Notes: a model not told the origin generated them from the sequence alone. A DNA stretch of 64,000 bases from Acinetobacter lwoffii (GCF_022967985.1 NZ_JALJVC010000020.1:1-64000), one strand, 5' to 3'. Shown: positions 44,674-55,447, numbered from the stretch's first letter. Translations and numbers: made by a program.

Positions 44674-46695
44674 ATGAGTGATAAAAAACCCTTTGAATTA
44701 GTGACCAGTTATCAACCAGCAGGCGATCAGCCCCAAGCCATTGCAAAGCTGGTTAAAGGCATTGAACAGGGTTTTCATGACCAGCTTTTACTGGGGGTTA
44801 CCGGGTCTGGTAAAACCTACACCATGGCCAACGTCATTGCACAGACTCAACGTCCGACCATTGTCATGGCGCATAACAAAACTTTGGCTGCGCAGCTTTA
44901 CGGCGAATTTAAAGCGTTCTTCCCCAATAATGCCGTTGAGTATTTTGTCAGTTATTATGATTATTATCAGCCGGAAGCCTATGTACCATCTTCAGATACT
45001 TTTATCGAGAAAGATGCGGCAATTAATGATCATATTGACCAGATGCGTCTTTCCGCAACCCGCTCATTATTAGAACGTCGTGATGCGATTATTGTCGCAT
45101 CGGTGTCTGCCATTTATGGTTTGGGTGATCCGAATGCCTACATGAGCATGTTACTGCATGTGGTAGAAGGCGATCGTATTGGCCGTGATGATATTATTCG
45201 CCGTCTGGTTGAAATGCAGTATTCGCGCAACGAACTGGAATTCCTGCGCGGTACTTATCGTATTCGCGGTGAAATTATTGATATTTTCCCGGCTGAATCG
45301 GATCAGGATGCGATCCGGATTGAACTGTTTGATGATGAAGTTGACTCCATTCGATGGTTTGATCCGCTGACCGGGAAAATGGTTCGTAAAGTACCTCGCG
45401 TGACCATTTATCCTAAAAGCCACTATGTGACGCCTAAAGACAATTTATCCCGTGCGATTGAAACCATCCGAGACGAACTTAAAGAGCGTCTGGTGTTCTT
45501 CCGGGAAAATGACAAACTGTTGGAAGCCCAGCGGATTGAACAGCGGACACGCTATGATCTGGAAATGATGCAGCAATTAGGTTATACCAACGGCATTGAA
45601 AATTACTCACGTCATTTATCTGGACGCCCTGCGGGTGAAGCGCCGCCGACCTTGTTCGATTATATTCCGGATGATGCCTTGCTGATTATTGATGAATCGC
45701 ATGTGACGGTGCCGCAGATTGGTGCCATGTACAAGGGTGACCGTTCGCGTAAGGAAAATCTGGTCAATTACGGATTCCGTTTGCCAAGCGCGCTGGATAA
45801 CCGGCCGATGAAATTTGAGGAATGGGAACGGATTGTGCCGACGACTGTTTATGTCAGCGCAACGCCCGCACGTTACGAGCTGGAAAAATCCCAACAGATT
45901 GTCGAGCAGGTGGTACGTCCAACTGGTCTGATTGATCCAGAAATTGAAATCCGTCCAGTTCTGACGCAAGTCGATGATGTGCTTTCAGAAATTAATTTGC
46001 GTAAAGATATTAATGAGCGGGTGCTGGTTACAACCTTGACCAAGCGTATGGCTGAAGATTTAACCTCTTATTTGAAAGAATACGGGATTAAGGTCGCTTA
46101 TTTACACTCGGATATCGATACTGTTGAACGTGTCAAAATCATTCATGAACTGCGTACTGGGGTGCATGATGTACTGGTTGGGATTAACCTGCTGCGTGAA
46201 GGGCTGGATATGCCGGAAGTGTCACTGGTCGCCATTCTGGATGCGGATAAAGAAGGTTTCCTGCGTTCCGAGCGCTCTCTCATTCAGACCATTGGCCGCG
46301 CTGCACGTAACTTGAAAGGTAAGGCGATTCTGTATGCAGACCGAATCACTGATTCGATGCAGAAAGCCATTGATGAGACAGACCGTCGTCGTGCCAAGCA
46401 GATTCAGTTTAATGAAGAACATGGCATTACCCCGCGCAGTGCAGTGCGTCAGGTGATCAAGGAAATTGATACCGGTGAAGTATTGGATGATGATTCAATT
46501 GAATTGAAAGCCTCGGATCAGGCACGTGCGATCAGTGCGGATGAGCGGCATATCATGGCAGATCCAAAAATGTTTGCGAAACACATTAACAAGCTTGAAA
46601 AGGAAATGCTGAAAGCTTCCAAAGAGCTTCAGTTTGAGCAGGCTGCGCGTATGCGTGATGAAATTGTGCGTTTAAAAGCTCAGATGTTTGATTGA
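44674..46695 (+). CDS. uvrB: Excinuclease ABC subunit B
   Basis: DNA-damage-verifying helicase of nucleotide excision repair, working with UvrA and UvrC; 673 residues, exactly the E. coli length from this start. Walker A is [10 protein letters not shown] (about residues 39-48), the beta-hairpin region is [20 protein letters not shown], and the DEAD-like box is [10 protein letters not shown]. Helicase motifs [29 protein letters not shown] and RAARNLKG and a C-terminal UVR domain are complete. An ATG nine codons earlier (44647) gives a 682-residue form; neither start has a strong ribosome site and the shorter matches the family. Confidence 0.97.
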   Translation: MSDKKPFELVTSYQPAGDQPQAIAKLVKGIEQGFHDQLLLGVTGSGKTYTMANVIAQTQRPTIVMAHNKTLAAQLYGEFKAFFPNNAVEYFVSYYDYYQPEAYVPSSDTFIEKDAAINDHIDQMRLSATRSLLERRDAIIVASVSAIYGLGDPNAYMSMLLHVVEGDRIGRDDIIRRLVEMQYSRNELEFLRGTYRIRGEIIDIFPAESDQDAIRIELFDDEVDSIRWFDPLTGKMVRKVPRVTIYPKSHYVTPKDNLSRAIETIRDELKERLVFFRENDKLLEAQRIEQRTRYDLEMMQQLGYTNGIENYSRHLSGRPAGEAPPTLFDYIPDDALLIIDESHVTVPQIGAMYKGDRSRKENLVNYGFRLPSALDNRPMKFEEWERIVPTTVYVSATPARYELEKSQQIVEQVVRPTGLIDPEIEIRPVLTQVDDVLSEINLRKDINERVLVTTLTKRMAEDLTSYLKEYGIKVAYLHSDIDTVERVKIIHELRTGVHDVLVGINLLREGLDMPEVSLVAILDADKEGFLRSERSLIQTIGRAARNLKGKAILYADRITDSMQKAIDETDRRRAKQIQFNEEHGITPRSAVRQVIKEIDTGEVLDDDSIELKASDQARAISADERHIMADPKMFAKHINKLEKEMLKASKELQFEQAARMRDEIVRLKAQMFD

Positions 46696-46839
46696 GTGGT
46701 TTAGCATTTAATTATATTTAAATTACGTAAAATCAATCACAAAGCAAACACAATGTAACAAATTAAGGGCTGTGATAAAGCTATTGTATGAACAGAATTT
46801 TTTAAATAAATATTTTGTGAACATGCAATAGGTATCTTT

Positions 46840-47427
46840 ATGACAACTCAAAAATCTTCACGTACCGGATTAAAGCTGGCAAAAATTGCGGTGGGTAGCG
46901 CGGTTCTTCTCGGTTTAGGCGCCGCTACTATGGCTTATGCGAAAGACGAGCCATTACCGACCATTGAGAAAGTTGAACTGGACCGTTATTTGGGCACCTG
47001 GTACGAAGTGGCACGCAAACCTTTATATTTTCAAAACAAGTGTGATCGTGATGTCACAGCGACTTATACTTTAAATGAAAATGGCAATATTGTGGTGGAT
47101 AACCGCTGCATTAAAAAAGATGGTGGACAAACCCAGTCATTGGGTGAGGCATTTGTGCAAAATCCACCGCAGAATACCAAGCTAAAAGTCAGTTTCTTAC
47201 CAGACTTTATTCGCTGGATTCCGGTCGCTCGTGGCGATTATTGGGTCTTAAAACTGGATGAAAATTATCAAACTGTTCTGGTTGGTGAGCCTAAACGCAA
47301 ATATATGTGGATACTCTCACGTGATCCGCAATTGGATAAAAATGTGGTAAATGAATATTTACAATATGCACAGTCTGTCGGTTATGACCTGAGTGATGTA
47401 ATTCATACTAAACAAACTCAAAGATAA
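46840..47427 (+). CDS. Lipocalin family protein (Blc-like, non-lipidated)
   Basis: Exported lipocalin of 195 residues. It has an N-terminal signal segment ending ATMAYA|KDE (about residue 34), then the lipocalin signature DRYLGTWYEVARKP (about 47-60) and conserved Cys pair (KCDRD and NRCIKK). A second structural motif, YMWILSRDP, lies near the end. E. coli Blc is an outer-membrane lipoprotein; no lipobox Cys is seen here, so this one should be soluble in the periplasm. It starts with ATG. Confidence 0.9.
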   Translation: MTTQKSSRTGLKLAKIAVGSAVLLGLGAATMAYAKDEPLPTIEKVELDRYLGTWYEVARKPLYFQNKCDRDVTATYTLNENGNIVVDNRCIKKDGGQTQSLGEAFVQNPPQNTKLKVSFLPDFIRWIPVARGDYWVLKLDENYQTVLVGEPKRKYMWILSRDPQLDKNVVNEYLQYAQSVGYDLSDVIHTKQTQR

Positions 47428-47445
47428 AAAGATCGTCTTAATGGG

Positions 47446-47469
47446 AACCATGCTATGGCATGGTTTTTT
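47446..47469 (+). terminator. Lipocalin gene terminator
   Basis: The stem AACCATGC / GCATGGTT with a three-base loop and T6 lies about 20 bases past the stop. Confidence 0.8.
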
Positions 47470-47589
47470 ATTTTATGAGTCGAAAGACAATCTAAAATCG
47501 AGAGATAACTACATTTTAAATAGATGAAGCATCAAGCTTTCTATTGTACTAATCGTTATAATGCCGGCGAATGAAAGTAGAGTTTAACT

Positions 47590-48528
47590 ATGTATAAAGG
47601 CATCGCGTTATCTGTCTTGGCCTCTGTGGTTTTTGGAGTGCTCTATATATTTACGCCCTTTTTACAGCCTTTAGACAGTGAACAGACTTTTGCTTGGCGT
47701 ATGTTGGCGACCTTACCATTCCTCACAGCCTTTATGTGGTGGTCGGGTGATCTGAAACATATCAGCAGTATTTTTAAACGGGTGTTGCAACAGCCTTCAT
47801 TCTTGATCTGGTTGCTGATCAGTTCACTGTTATGTACCACGCAATTGTGGTTATTTCTATGGGGACCTATCAATGGCCGTGGCCTCGAAGTCTCGCTCGG
47901 TTATTTTCTGCTACCTCTGGTGATGGTGCTGGTCGGCTGTGTGCTTTATAAAGAAAAATTGTCATCTTTCCAGATGGTCGCCGTTGCTCTGGCAATGTTG
48001 GGGGTAGGGCATGAAATCTGGCGGATCGGTTCAATCGCATGGGAAACGGTCTATGTCGCTTTAGCTTATCCACTTTATTTCTTTATGCGGCGTAAATTCG
48101 CGACCGATCATCTTGGTGGATTCTGGTGGGATCTATTTCTGATTTTGCCTGTGGCATTTTATTTGGGCTTTATCTATAGCGATTCTATGTCGCTTATGTT
48201 GAGTCATTCTCATTTGATCCTGGCAGTTCTTGGATTGGGCTTTTTAAGTGCGCTCGGTTTAGGTAGCTATATTTTGGCTAGCCGATATTTACCCTTTGTC
48301 ATCTTTGGGCTGTTGAGTTATCTGGAGCCGGTACTGCTTGCTTTTGCCTCGATGGCACTGGGTGAGCGTGTGGAATCAGGTGAATGGCTGACCTATATTC
48401 CAATCTGGTTGGCTGTTTTACTGTTGATTGTGGAAGGAATATTGCATTTAAAACAGCAGCAGCTGAAAAAAAATGAGCTGGCAAATAAAGCTGCACAGCT
48501 AGAAAAAATCAGAAAAAATAATGAATAA
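47590..48528 (+). CDS. RarD-like EamA family transporter
   Basis: Inner-membrane permease of the drug/metabolite (DMT) superfamily, 312 residues with ten predicted membrane segments and a Lys/Glu-rich tail. The start MYKGIALSVLASVVFGVLYIF, the LFLWGPINGRGLEVSLGYFLLPL block (about residues 90-112) and GLLSYLEPVLLAFASMALGE near the end fit RarD proteins. The substrate is not known. It starts with ATG. Confidence 0.88.
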   Translation: MYKGIALSVLASVVFGVLYIFTPFLQPLDSEQTFAWRMLATLPFLTAFMWWSGDLKHISSIFKRVLQQPSFLIWLLISSLLCTTQLWLFLWGPINGRGLEVSLGYFLLPLVMVLVGCVLYKEKLSSFQMVAVALAMLGVGHEIWRIGSIAWETVYVALAYPLYFFMRRKFATDHLGGFWWDLFLILPVAFYLGFIYSDSMSLMLSHSHLILAVLGLGFLSALGLGSYILASRYLPFVIFGLLSYLEPVLLAFASMALGERVESGEWLTYIPIWLAVLLLIVEGILHLKQQQLKKNELANKAAQLEKIRKNNE

Positions 48529-48637
48529 TGTGGTTTGCATAAGCATTATATTCGTCAGACAATATCGATCTGATTATTTTCAAAATCGTCTACCATTTTG
48601 TTTAAAAGAATGTTGTCTATATCTTAAGGGGATAAAC

Positions 48638-49264
48638 ATGTCACAAATTGCGATTCCATATCAGTTACGTGCACGTTTATCACAACTGGAACCAAGTCTG
48701 GATTTAAATTGGGAGCGAGAGCTTCGTACTATTCTGGCAGAAGTTTCACCAGAATTAAAAGAAAGTATTGATTTTCAGATTTTAAAGCCCAAAAAAATTC
48801 TTTGGGATCAAGAAGTGGATCAATACCGTTATCAGGCTCAACATTCGGTAGAACGCCTTAGCCAAAAATTTCTCAATGACCGGATGCGTTACTATGCCAG
48901 TACCTTTGGCCTGTCACTGAAAAGTTTGCAGGGTTTGAATGATAGCTTGCAAATCGCGGACTACTTAGAAAACGTACTTGAACAAATCGATAAAATTGAC
49001 GTCAATGAAAATTTTCAGATGCAGCGTGAAAAGCTGGAACTGCGTCGTACATTTTTATTAAATGCTGCTGAGATTATTCGTGGTCTTCGCTTACAGCCGG
49101 TTGAAGGGGTGCGTCAGCTTACCGAACAGCAAATCAAATGCTTTATTATTGAAGTTTTTATCAAGCAGCAATTGTTGGGTTATTGGTATAAGCCGCTATT
49201 AAAAAAACAGACTGCAGAAATGACGCATCCACTTTTCCGTTATTTCCTGATTAAAAAGCAGTAG
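48638..49264 (+). CDS. N-terminal part of the interrupted gene, hypothetical protein
   Basis: 208 residues from an ATG with AAGGGG about seven bases upstream to the TAG at 49262. It is mostly helical, charged and soluble; no family is recognised. The longer frame from 48521 overlaps the RarD-like gene and lacks a ribosome site. This half would be translated even if the rest is lost. Confidence 0.55.
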   Translation: MSQIAIPYQLRARLSQLEPSLDLNWERELRTILAEVSPELKESIDFQILKPKKILWDQEVDQYRYQAQHSVERLSQKFLNDRMRYYASTFGLSLKSLQGLNDSLQIADYLENVLEQIDKIDVNENFQMQREKLELRRTFLLNAAEIIRGLRLQPVEGVRQLTEQQIKCFIIEVFIKQQLLGYWYKPLLKKQTAEMTHPLFRYFLIKKQ

Positions 49265-49318
49265 ATTCGTCATTTTGATATTGTCCGTACCTCGCAATTT
49301 CTATTTATCGTTGCGCCG

Positions 49319-50404
49319 GTGATGGATGTGCAACAAAACCCGTATTCTATTCGTCGTTTCCTGATTGAAGAAAAAGGTGCACTTGAAGATCAGGTCTATC
49401 TGAATATCCTGATTCTGGACCTGCAGGATGACATGGATGAAGCGGTGGTAGAAACCCTGAAATCACAGATGCAGCGGATGGTGACTTTACAGAGTCAGAT
49501 TCATTTGGATGTAATCGACATTGTGCATACACTGGAACAGGTGTCTGAACAGAAGTTATTACCTTTACTGGTTGAGCCCATTCACGTTGTAGAGAAAAAT
49601 GCCGATGTGGTGGCACAACGTCACCTGAAACAGTTTGAAGAAATTATGACGCGTGAATTGCTTTTGCCGATGCGGGATGCCATTCGTGATCATTTGTCGC
49701 ATATTGAAGAGTTTGATTATCTATATCTGCATGTCCATAAAACATTTATAGAAATTCTGGCCTATTACCGCGATTTCAAGTCCCAGCCGGGTTTCATGTT
49801 TAATCAGTACATCCAGAATTTTGAATATAAACTGCTGGCTTTTATCCGTTTACTGGAAAAGCGTAAAGTGGAAACCTTTATTCCTACACACCGCAATGAA
49901 TGGCAAGTCATGCATCAGCGTTCACAGCAGGCTGTTCTGGATATTCAAAATACGATTTCTGAAAATGTACAGCAATACCGGGATCTGAAAAAATATATTA
50001 ATACACTGCAGCGGCAAAAAGTGGATGAAGAGAAAAAATCCGTATTTAAAAAGTTATGGCGTAAGAATAATTTCGATGAGGCGATTGATACCGCGCTCAA
50101 TCAATTGCAGCAGTTAAAGCGCAGTATGTTTCTGGAAATTATTCAGGTGCCAAGAACACATGAAAACTGTAGCGTATTTCTGGAATTTGAAAGTTTGCAG
50201 CATTTACAGCAGGTTGATCGCCACTATGCTTTTCCCTCTGGGGATAATGGCCTGACCCGTTTACCTTTGCTCATTCACTTGCCCGAAACCTATGATGATT
50301 TCGATGTAGAAAACTTCAATGCCTCCATGAGTCTGGACATGAATTTTTCAGCAGGGAGTAGAATCCAGCCTGAACAGGGTGGGACGCTAAATTTTGAAAT
50401 TTAG
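49319..50404 (+). CDS. C-terminal part of the interrupted gene, hypothetical protein
   Basis: 361 residues if begun at the GTG at 49319 (360 from the ATG at 49322), with no ribosome site before either. It is predicted to be largely helical with coiled-coil character in the region EVETL-to-KKLWRKNNFDEAI and a short acidic tail. No family is recognised. It is more likely the separated C-terminus of the gene above than an independent gene. Confidence 0.4.
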   Translation: MMDVQQNPYSIRRFLIEEKGALEDQVYLNILILDLQDDMDEAVVETLKSQMQRMVTLQSQIHLDVIDIVHTLEQVSEQKLLPLLVEPIHVVEKNADVVAQRHLKQFEEIMTRELLLPMRDAIRDHLSHIEEFDYLYLHVHKTFIEILAYYRDFKSQPGFMFNQYIQNFEYKLLAFIRLLEKRKVETFIPTHRNEWQVMHQRSQQAVLDIQNTISENVQQYRDLKKYINTLQRQKVDEEKKSVFKKLWRKNNFDEAIDTALNQLQQLKRSMFLEIIQVPRTHENCSVFLEFESLQHLQQVDRHYAFPSGDNGLTRLPLLIHLPETYDDFDVENFNASMSLDMNFSAGSRIQPEQGGTLNFEI

Positions 50405-50644
50405 ATTTGTTTGAATAAACAACATTTAACAAATTTGTGTCAGGTACTGAAAAATAGTGGTCTTTAGCATTTTCGGATGCAAAATCATTCAGCTAATTAC
50501 AACTATTTTTGAAATTTATAGTGAATATACGTTAAAAACTACCGGTCTTAACGAGCTTTTGATTCAAACTTGCGGCCAATTCCATTACAATTGTCGGGTT
50601 TAGAAATTTATGCTTAGATTTACAATTAATTAGAGGACGTATCT

Positions 50645-52102
50645 GTGAGCAAAGACACTATTGTTGCCCTCCATGCAGAACACCAAGGTCGCTGGAAAAA
50701 CCGTGAAGAACTTGCGGAGCGTATGATTGCCCTTGTTGGCCAGTTATATCGTGAAAAAAATATTGTAGCTACAGTTTATGGTCGCTCTTTAATTAACCGT
50801 TCTGTAATTCAGATTTTGAAAGCACACCGCCGTACTCGCGTACTGGACGTTGAACTTTCTGTAGTTGATACTTTCCCAATTCTTGAAGCATTGGTTAAAG
50901 TAGACAATATCGGTTCTGCTGAAGTTGATCTGGGTAAACTTGCTGTTGAATTTAAAGCAAAAGGCGGTGACATCGATGCATTTGTTGCAGACGCTGTTAA
51001 ATCGATCGAAGGCAATGCTGCTGCGGTAGAACATAAAGATGTCGTTCTTTATGGTTTTGGTCGTATTGGTCGTATCCTGGCACGTTTGATGATTGGTCAA
51101 TCAGGTCTGGGTCGTGGTCTTAGCCTGAAAGCAATCGTTGTTCGTAAATCATCTGATGGTGATTTGGAAAAACGTGCTTCTTTACTGCGTCGTGACTCTA
51201 TTCACGGTCCATTTGCAGGCACAATTTCTGTAGATGAAGAAAACGAAGCAATCATTGCCAACGGTAACTTCATCAAAGTGATTTATGCATCGAATCCTTC
51301 TGAAGTAGATTACACTGCATACGGTATCAACAATGCACTTGTGATCGACAACACGGGTAAATGGCGTGATGCTGAAGGCCTTGCTCAACACCTTAAATGC
51401 CCGGGCGCTGCTCGTGTGATTCTGACTGCGCCTGGTAAAGGTGACATGAAGAACGTGGTTTACGGTGTAAACCAGGCAGACATCCTTGATGAAGATACCA
51501 TTATTTCTGCTGCAAGCTGCACAACAAACGCAATTACACCAACACTGAAAGTATTACATGACAAATACACAGTGTTGAATGGTCATGTTGAAACAGTTCA
51601 CTCGTTCACGAACGACCAGAACTTGATCGATAACTACCATAAAGCGGACCGTCGTGGCCGTGCTGCAACATTGAACATGGTTATTACTGAGACTGGTGCT
51701 GCGAAAGCGGTAGCAAAAGCGCTTCCAGCTCTGCAAGGTAAATTGACAGGTAACTCTGTACGTGTGCCTACGCCAAACGTATCTCTTGCGATTCTGAACC
51801 TGACTTTAGGCCAAGATGTTGATCGTGATGAAGTGAATGAATATATTCGTCAGATTTCAATCGGTTCTAGCCTGCAAGGTCAAATCGGTTATACCAACTC
51901 GACTGAAGTGGTATCTTCTGACTTTATCGGTTCACGCACTGCAGGTGTATTTGATGCGCAAGCAACAATTACTTCAGGCAACCGTTTAACTGCGTATGTT
52001 TGGTACGATAACGAAGTAGGTTATAGCTGCCAGGTATTACGTATTACTGAACAAATGGGCGGCGTAAGCTATCCAAAAGTTCCTGCTGAAACTAATGCAT
52101 AA
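50645..52102 (+). CDS. gap: Glyceraldehyde-3-phosphate dehydrogenase, long form
   Basis: Central carbon enzyme oxidising or regenerating glyceraldehyde-3-phosphate; 485 residues. This is the long form found in Pseudomonas and Acinetobacter, with an extra N-terminal helical domain of about 125 residues. The NAD-binding motif is VVLYGFGRIGRILARLM (about 133-149). The catalytic Cys lies in SAASCTTNAITP (about 282-293) and the C-terminal WYDNEVGYSCQVLR is intact. It starts with GTG, preceded by GAGGA at about eight bases; the next in-frame Met is at residue 27. It is a single gene with its own terminator. Confidence 0.95.
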   Translation: MSKDTIVALHAEHQGRWKNREELAERMIALVGQLYREKNIVATVYGRSLINRSVIQILKAHRRTRVLDVELSVVDTFPILEALVKVDNIGSAEVDLGKLAVEFKAKGGDIDAFVADAVKSIEGNAAAVEHKDVVLYGFGRIGRILARLMIGQSGLGRGLSLKAIVVRKSSDGDLEKRASLLRRDSIHGPFAGTISVDEENEAIIANGNFIKVIYASNPSEVDYTAYGINNALVIDNTGKWRDAEGLAQHLKCPGAARVILTAPGKGDMKNVVYGVNQADILDEDTIISAASCTTNAITPTLKVLHDKYTVLNGHVETVHSFTNDQNLIDNYHKADRRGRAATLNMVITETGAAKAVAKALPALQGKLTGNSVRVPTPNVSLAILNLTLGQDVDRDEVNEYIRQISIGSSLQGQIGYTNSTEVVSSDFIGSRTAGVFDAQATITSGNRLTAYVWYDNEVGYSCQVLRITEQMGGVSYPKVPAETNA

Positions 52103-52114
52103 TTAGTATTTAGC

Positions 52115-52147
52115 TAAAAAAGAGTCTCATTTGAGGCTCTTTTTTTT
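52115..52147 (+). terminator. gap terminator
   Basis: The stem AAAAGAGTCTCA / TGAGGCTCTTTT (one G-T pair) followed by T8 lies 12 bases past the stop. Confidence 0.85.
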
Positions 52148-52227
52148 ATGTCTTTTATTTAAAGTGGGTTATTCCCAGTCTGATAAGAATCAACAAATCT
52201 GCTTGCTGGTGAAATATTAATCTGATA

Positions 52228-52244
52228 ACTTACAAAGAGTAAGT
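52228..52244 (+). promoter_or_regulatory. Candidate operator of the HxlR-family regulator
   Basis: The perfect inverted repeat ACTTAC-AAAGA-GTAAGT is followed by a further GAGTAAGTA at 52255-52263, 23 to 58 bases before the regulator's start. Repeated AGTAAGTA half-sites are what an autoregulated winged-helix dimer would bind. Confidence 0.5.
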
Positions 52245-52285
52245 ATATTAAAATGAGTAAGTAATAAAAATATTGTGAGAATGTT

Positions 52286-52660
52286 ATGACAAATTATGCA
52301 ATCAGCCCATTATTAGGTCAGGTTTTATCAACTGAATGTCCATCACGTGAAATATTGGAACACCTTGCCAATAAATGGTCGGTCTTGGTTTTGCGTTGCT
52401 TGAGTGAGGGGGTGCATCGTTTCAGTGAACTGAAACAAAGGATTGAAGGGGTAAGTGAAAAGATGTTGTCCCAGACTTTAAAAATGCTAGAGCAGGATGG
52501 TTTTATTTTGAGAACGGTTTATCCGGTGGTACCGCCAAAAGTGGAATATCAATTGACGATTACCGGTTCACAAGCGGCTGAAAAAATCATGTATTTAATT
52601 GGCTGGATTGAAAAAAGTCTGCCAGATATTTTAGAGCATAAACAAAGTGTTATTAAATAG
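52286..52660 (+). CDS. HxlR family transcriptional regulator
   Basis: Winged-helix DNA-binding protein of 124 residues. The HxlR/DUF24 pattern is clear: CPSREILEHLANKWSVLVLRCLSEGVHRFSELKQRIEGVSEKMLSQTLKMLEQDGFI (about residues 18-74), with a Cys at 18 placed like the redox-sensing Cys of YodB and related regulators. It has no obvious partner gene; neighbours are gap and obgE. A dyad with AGTAAGTA half-sites immediately upstream suggests self-control. It starts with ATG. Confidence 0.9.
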   Translation: MTNYAISPLLGQVLSTECPSREILEHLANKWSVLVLRCLSEGVHRFSELKQRIEGVSEKMLSQTLKMLEQDGFILRTVYPVVPPKVEYQLTITGSQAAEKIMYLIGWIEKSLPDILEHKQSVIK

Positions 52661-53068
52661 TTATCGTTAAATGGTAGCAAGGAAGTTTGCATAAAAATAG
52701 AAAATTTGGACTTATCTTGGTTTATATAAAATACAGATTTTAAAAGGTATCCGCATCAGAATATTTTCTTGTGAATACGATTTTTGAAAATTTACTCCTC
52801 TATAAATTATTTTAAAAATCATCAAGAAGTTCACAAAAAAAATTTCCAGAATAGGGGGTAGTACTAGGGGGAAAAACGTTTCACTTCCTACTATTTATTT
52901 TCCATCTTTTAAACATTCTTTTTCCAAATCTATGTCTTGAATAGATCAAATAGGCTCGGTGAGAAAACGACTAACTAAGATTTATGGAATTGCTGCATAA
53001 TTCTATTCGAGAAATTCTTTAAAATATGGCAGAATATGGGGTTTTAAAGTTTTTAGAGGATTGGCAAT
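52661..53068. other. Intergenic stretch upstream of obgE, no gene seen
   Basis: 408 A/T-rich bases between two plus-strand genes. The obgE promoter must lie in the right half, but I cannot place it with confidence. A G-rich patch (AGGGGG, twice, near 52853-52872) is unusual for this region. Otherwise nothing is supported. Confidence 0.5.
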
Positions 53069-54286
53069 ATGCGCTTTGTTGATGAAGCAGTCATTACCGT
53101 AGAGGCTGGCGACGGTGGCAATGGCGTAGCCAGTTTTCGCCGTGAAAAATTCGTGCCATTTGGTGGTCCAGATGGTGGTGATGGTGGTCGTGGCGGCAGC
53201 ATTTATATTCAGGCTGACGACGACACCAGTACGCTAGTTGATTATCGTTATACACGTAAATATCGTGCAGAACGAGCAAAAAATGGCCGTGGGGCGAACT
53301 GTGCTGGTCGTGGCGGTGAAGATACCGTATTAAAAGTTCCGGTAGGAACAACAATTGTAGATGTAGAGTCTGGTGACATTATTGGCGACTTGATCGAAGA
53401 CGGTCAACGCGTGAAAGTTGCAGCAGGCGGTGATGGTGGTTTAGGTAATACCCACTTTAAATCATCGACCAACCGTTCACCACGTAAATGTACGCATGGT
53501 CAAAAAGGTGAATTCCGTGAAATCCGTCTAGAGCTTAAAGTTCTGGCAGATGTCGGCTTACTAGGTATGCCAAATGCGGGTAAATCAACCTTCATTCGTG
53601 CAGTCTCGGCAGCAAAACCAAAAGTTGCAGATTATCCATTTACCACCATGGTGCCAAACCTGGGTGTGGTCGATGCCGATAGTCACCGTTCATTCGTGAT
53701 GGCGGATATTCCGGGCCTGATCGAAGGCGCATCTGAAGGTGCAGGTCTTGGGATTCGCTTCCTGAAGCACTTGGCGCGTACCCGTATCTTGTTACACATC
53801 GTTGACGTACAGCCGATTGATGGCTCAGATCCAGCACATAATGCTAAAGCAATTATGAAAGAGTTAGAAAACTTCTCCCCAACGCTTTCAAAACTGCCGA
53901 TCGTATTGGTGCTGAATAAAGTCGATCAGTTGGCTGAAGAAACACGTGAAGAATGGTGTACTCATATTCTTGAAGAATTGCAGTGGGAAGGCCCGGTTTT
54001 TGAAACTTCTGGCTTAACTGCTGAAGGCACCAAAGACGTGGTTTACTACCTGATGGATCAGATCGAAGAGCAGCGTGAACGCGAAGCTGAAGATCAAGAA
54101 TATGCAGCAGAAATGAAAGCATTCCGTGATCAGCTTGAAGCTGAAACACGTGAACAAACCATCGCTGCAAAAGAAGCGTATCGTGAGATGCGTCGTCAGC
54201 AACGTCTTGCCGGTATTCTGGGCGATGACGAAGATGATGAAGATGGCGATGATGATAGTGATGTGGAAGTGTACTACGTACGCTAA
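53069..54286 (+). CDS. obgE: Obg family GTPase
   Basis: Essential ribosome-associated GTPase involved in 50S assembly and stress response; 405 residues. It has a Gly-rich N-terminal Obg fold (about 1-158, with [13 protein letters not shown] and [11 protein letters not shown]) and then the G domain with [13 protein letters not shown] (G1, about 165-177), DIPGLIEGA (G3) and NKVD (G4). It ends in a highly acidic tail ([15 protein letters not shown]). GAGGA precedes the ATG at about nine bases. It is followed by proB after 27 bases, so the two are probably co-transcribed. Confidence 0.96.
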   Translation: MRFVDEAVITVEAGDGGNGVASFRREKFVPFGGPDGGDGGRGGSIYIQADDDTSTLVDYRYTRKYRAERAKNGRGANCAGRGGEDTVLKVPVGTTIVDVESGDIIGDLIEDGQRVKVAAGGDGGLGNTHFKSSTNRSPRKCTHGQKGEFREIRLELKVLADVGLLGMPNAGKSTFIRAVSAAKPKVADYPFTTMVPNLGVVDADSHRSFVMADIPGLIEGASEGAGLGIRFLKHLARTRILLHIVDVQPIDGSDPAHNAKAIMKELENFSPTLSKLPIVLVLNKVDQLAEETREEWCTHILEELQWEGPVFETSGLTAEGTKDVVYYLMDQIEEQREREAEDQEYAAEMKAFRDQLEAETREQTIAAKEAYREMRRQQRLAGILGDDEDDEDGDDDSDVEVYYVR

Positions 54287-54313
54287 TCTCTGAGAAAAGA
54301 GTCTGAGGACAAG

Positions 54314-55447
54314 ATGATAGAAGTGGTAGATGGGCAGCGTCAGCTCAAGGGTTGTAAACGAATCGTTGTTAAAATCGGATCATCTTTACTCACAGCAAAT
54401 GGACAAGGTTTAGATTTAGATGCTATCTCGCATTGGGCGGGACAAATTGCAGATCTACACAATGCAGGACACGAGATTATTCTGGTGTCTTCCGGTGCTG
54501 TGGCTGAAGGTATGGTGCGAATGAAACTTGAGAATCGACCCACTGATCTACCCAGTCTTCAGGCTTGTGCTGCCATCGGTCAGATGGGCCTGATTCATAC
54601 TTGGTCAAGCGTACTTGAGAAGCATCAGATTCGAACTGCGCAAGTATTGTTAACCCATGATGATCTGGCAGATCGTCGTCGCTACCTCAACTCATGTGAT
54701 GCCTTGCAGAACCTGATTGATTGGCGCGTGATTCCGGTGATCAATGAAAATGACACGGTTTCGACTGACGAAATTCGCTTTGGTGACAACGACACGCTTG
54801 CGGCCATGGTCGCAGGTCAGGTTCATGCAGACCTTCTGATTATCTTAACGGATCAGGAAGGGATGTTTGACTCAGACCCACGGTCTAATCCAGATGCCAA
54901 ACTGTTCCATACCGTACGTGCGATGGATGAAAGTCTGTTTGATATGGCCGGTGGAGGCGGTAAATTTGGTCGTGGTGGCATGCTGACCAAAGTTCGTGCT
55001 GCACGTCTGGCTGCAAAGTCGGGCTGTCCGACCTTAATTGCAAGTGGTGATAGTGATGGTGTTCTATCACGTCTAATGTCTGGCGAATTGTTAGGTACTT
55101 TATTTGTGACTGATAAAGACCGGATGACAGCGCATCAGCAATGGTTGGCTGCTCACTTGCAAACCGCAGGTCGTTTAGTGATTGATGATGGCGCAGTGAA
55201 AGCCATTAAAGACAATCATCGCAGCTTATTGCCTGTAGGGGTGAAAGCGGTTGAGGGTCATTTCGAACGCGGTGATGTGGTGGAATGTGTCGATACACAA
55301 GGTCACCGGATTGCGGTCGGTCGTGTCAACTTCAGTTCGCGTTCAGCAGATATCGTTCGTGGTCTGGCATCAGATAAAGTGCATCAGGTGTTAGGTGAAG
55401 CGCGTTCGCTGGAAATGATTCATCGCAATCATATGGCGATTTATTAA
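54314..55447 (+). CDS. proB: Glutamate 5-kinase
   Basis: Phosphorylates glutamate in the first step of proline synthesis; 377 residues. It has an amino-acid-kinase domain (about residues 15-265) with [54 protein letters not shown] and [23 protein letters not shown]-terminal PUA domain (about 285-365) follows, as in E. coli ProB (367 residues). GAGGAC lies about five bases before the ATG. It is the last core gene before the mobile element. Confidence 0.96.
   Translation: MIEVVDGQRQLKGCKRIVVKIGSSLLTANGQGLDLDAISHWAGQIADLHNAGHEIILVSSGAVAEGMVRMKLENRPTDLPSLQACAAIGQMGLIHTWSSVLEKHQIRTAQVLLTHDDLADRRRYLNSCDALQNLIDWRVIPVINENDTVSTDEIRFGDNDTLAAMVAGQVHADLLIILTDQEGMFDSDPRSNPDAKLFHTVRAMDESLFDMAGGGGKFGRGGMLTKVRAARLAAKSGCPTLIASGDSDGVLSRLMSGELLGTLFVTDKDRMTAHQQWLAAHLQTAGRLVIDDGAVKAIKDNHRSLLPVGVKAVEGHFERGDVVECVDTQGHRIAVGRVNFSSRSADIVRGLASDKVHQVLGEARSLEMIHRNHMAIY

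Larger units (their letters stand above)
48638..50404 (+). pseudogene. Gene for a 588-residue protein interrupted by an in-frame amber codon
   Basis: Two reading frames at 48638-49264 and 49319-50404 are in the same phase and are separated only by TAG at 49262-49264. Between the TAG and the second Met the frame stays open and reads IRHFDIVRTSQFLFIVAPVMDV, which looks like genuine coding sequence, and the second part has no ribosome site of its own. The original protein would have been about 588 residues, with predicted long helices throughout. No domain is recognised. A single base change from CAG, CAA, TGG or TAT/TAC-type codons would explain the stop. A sequencing error or read-through cannot be excluded. 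Confidence 0.75.

Noticed and set aside
48521..48637. 39-residue extension of the amber-interrupted gene
   Set aside because: It overlaps the RarD-like gene and has no ribosome site; AAGGGG precedes the ATG at 48638.
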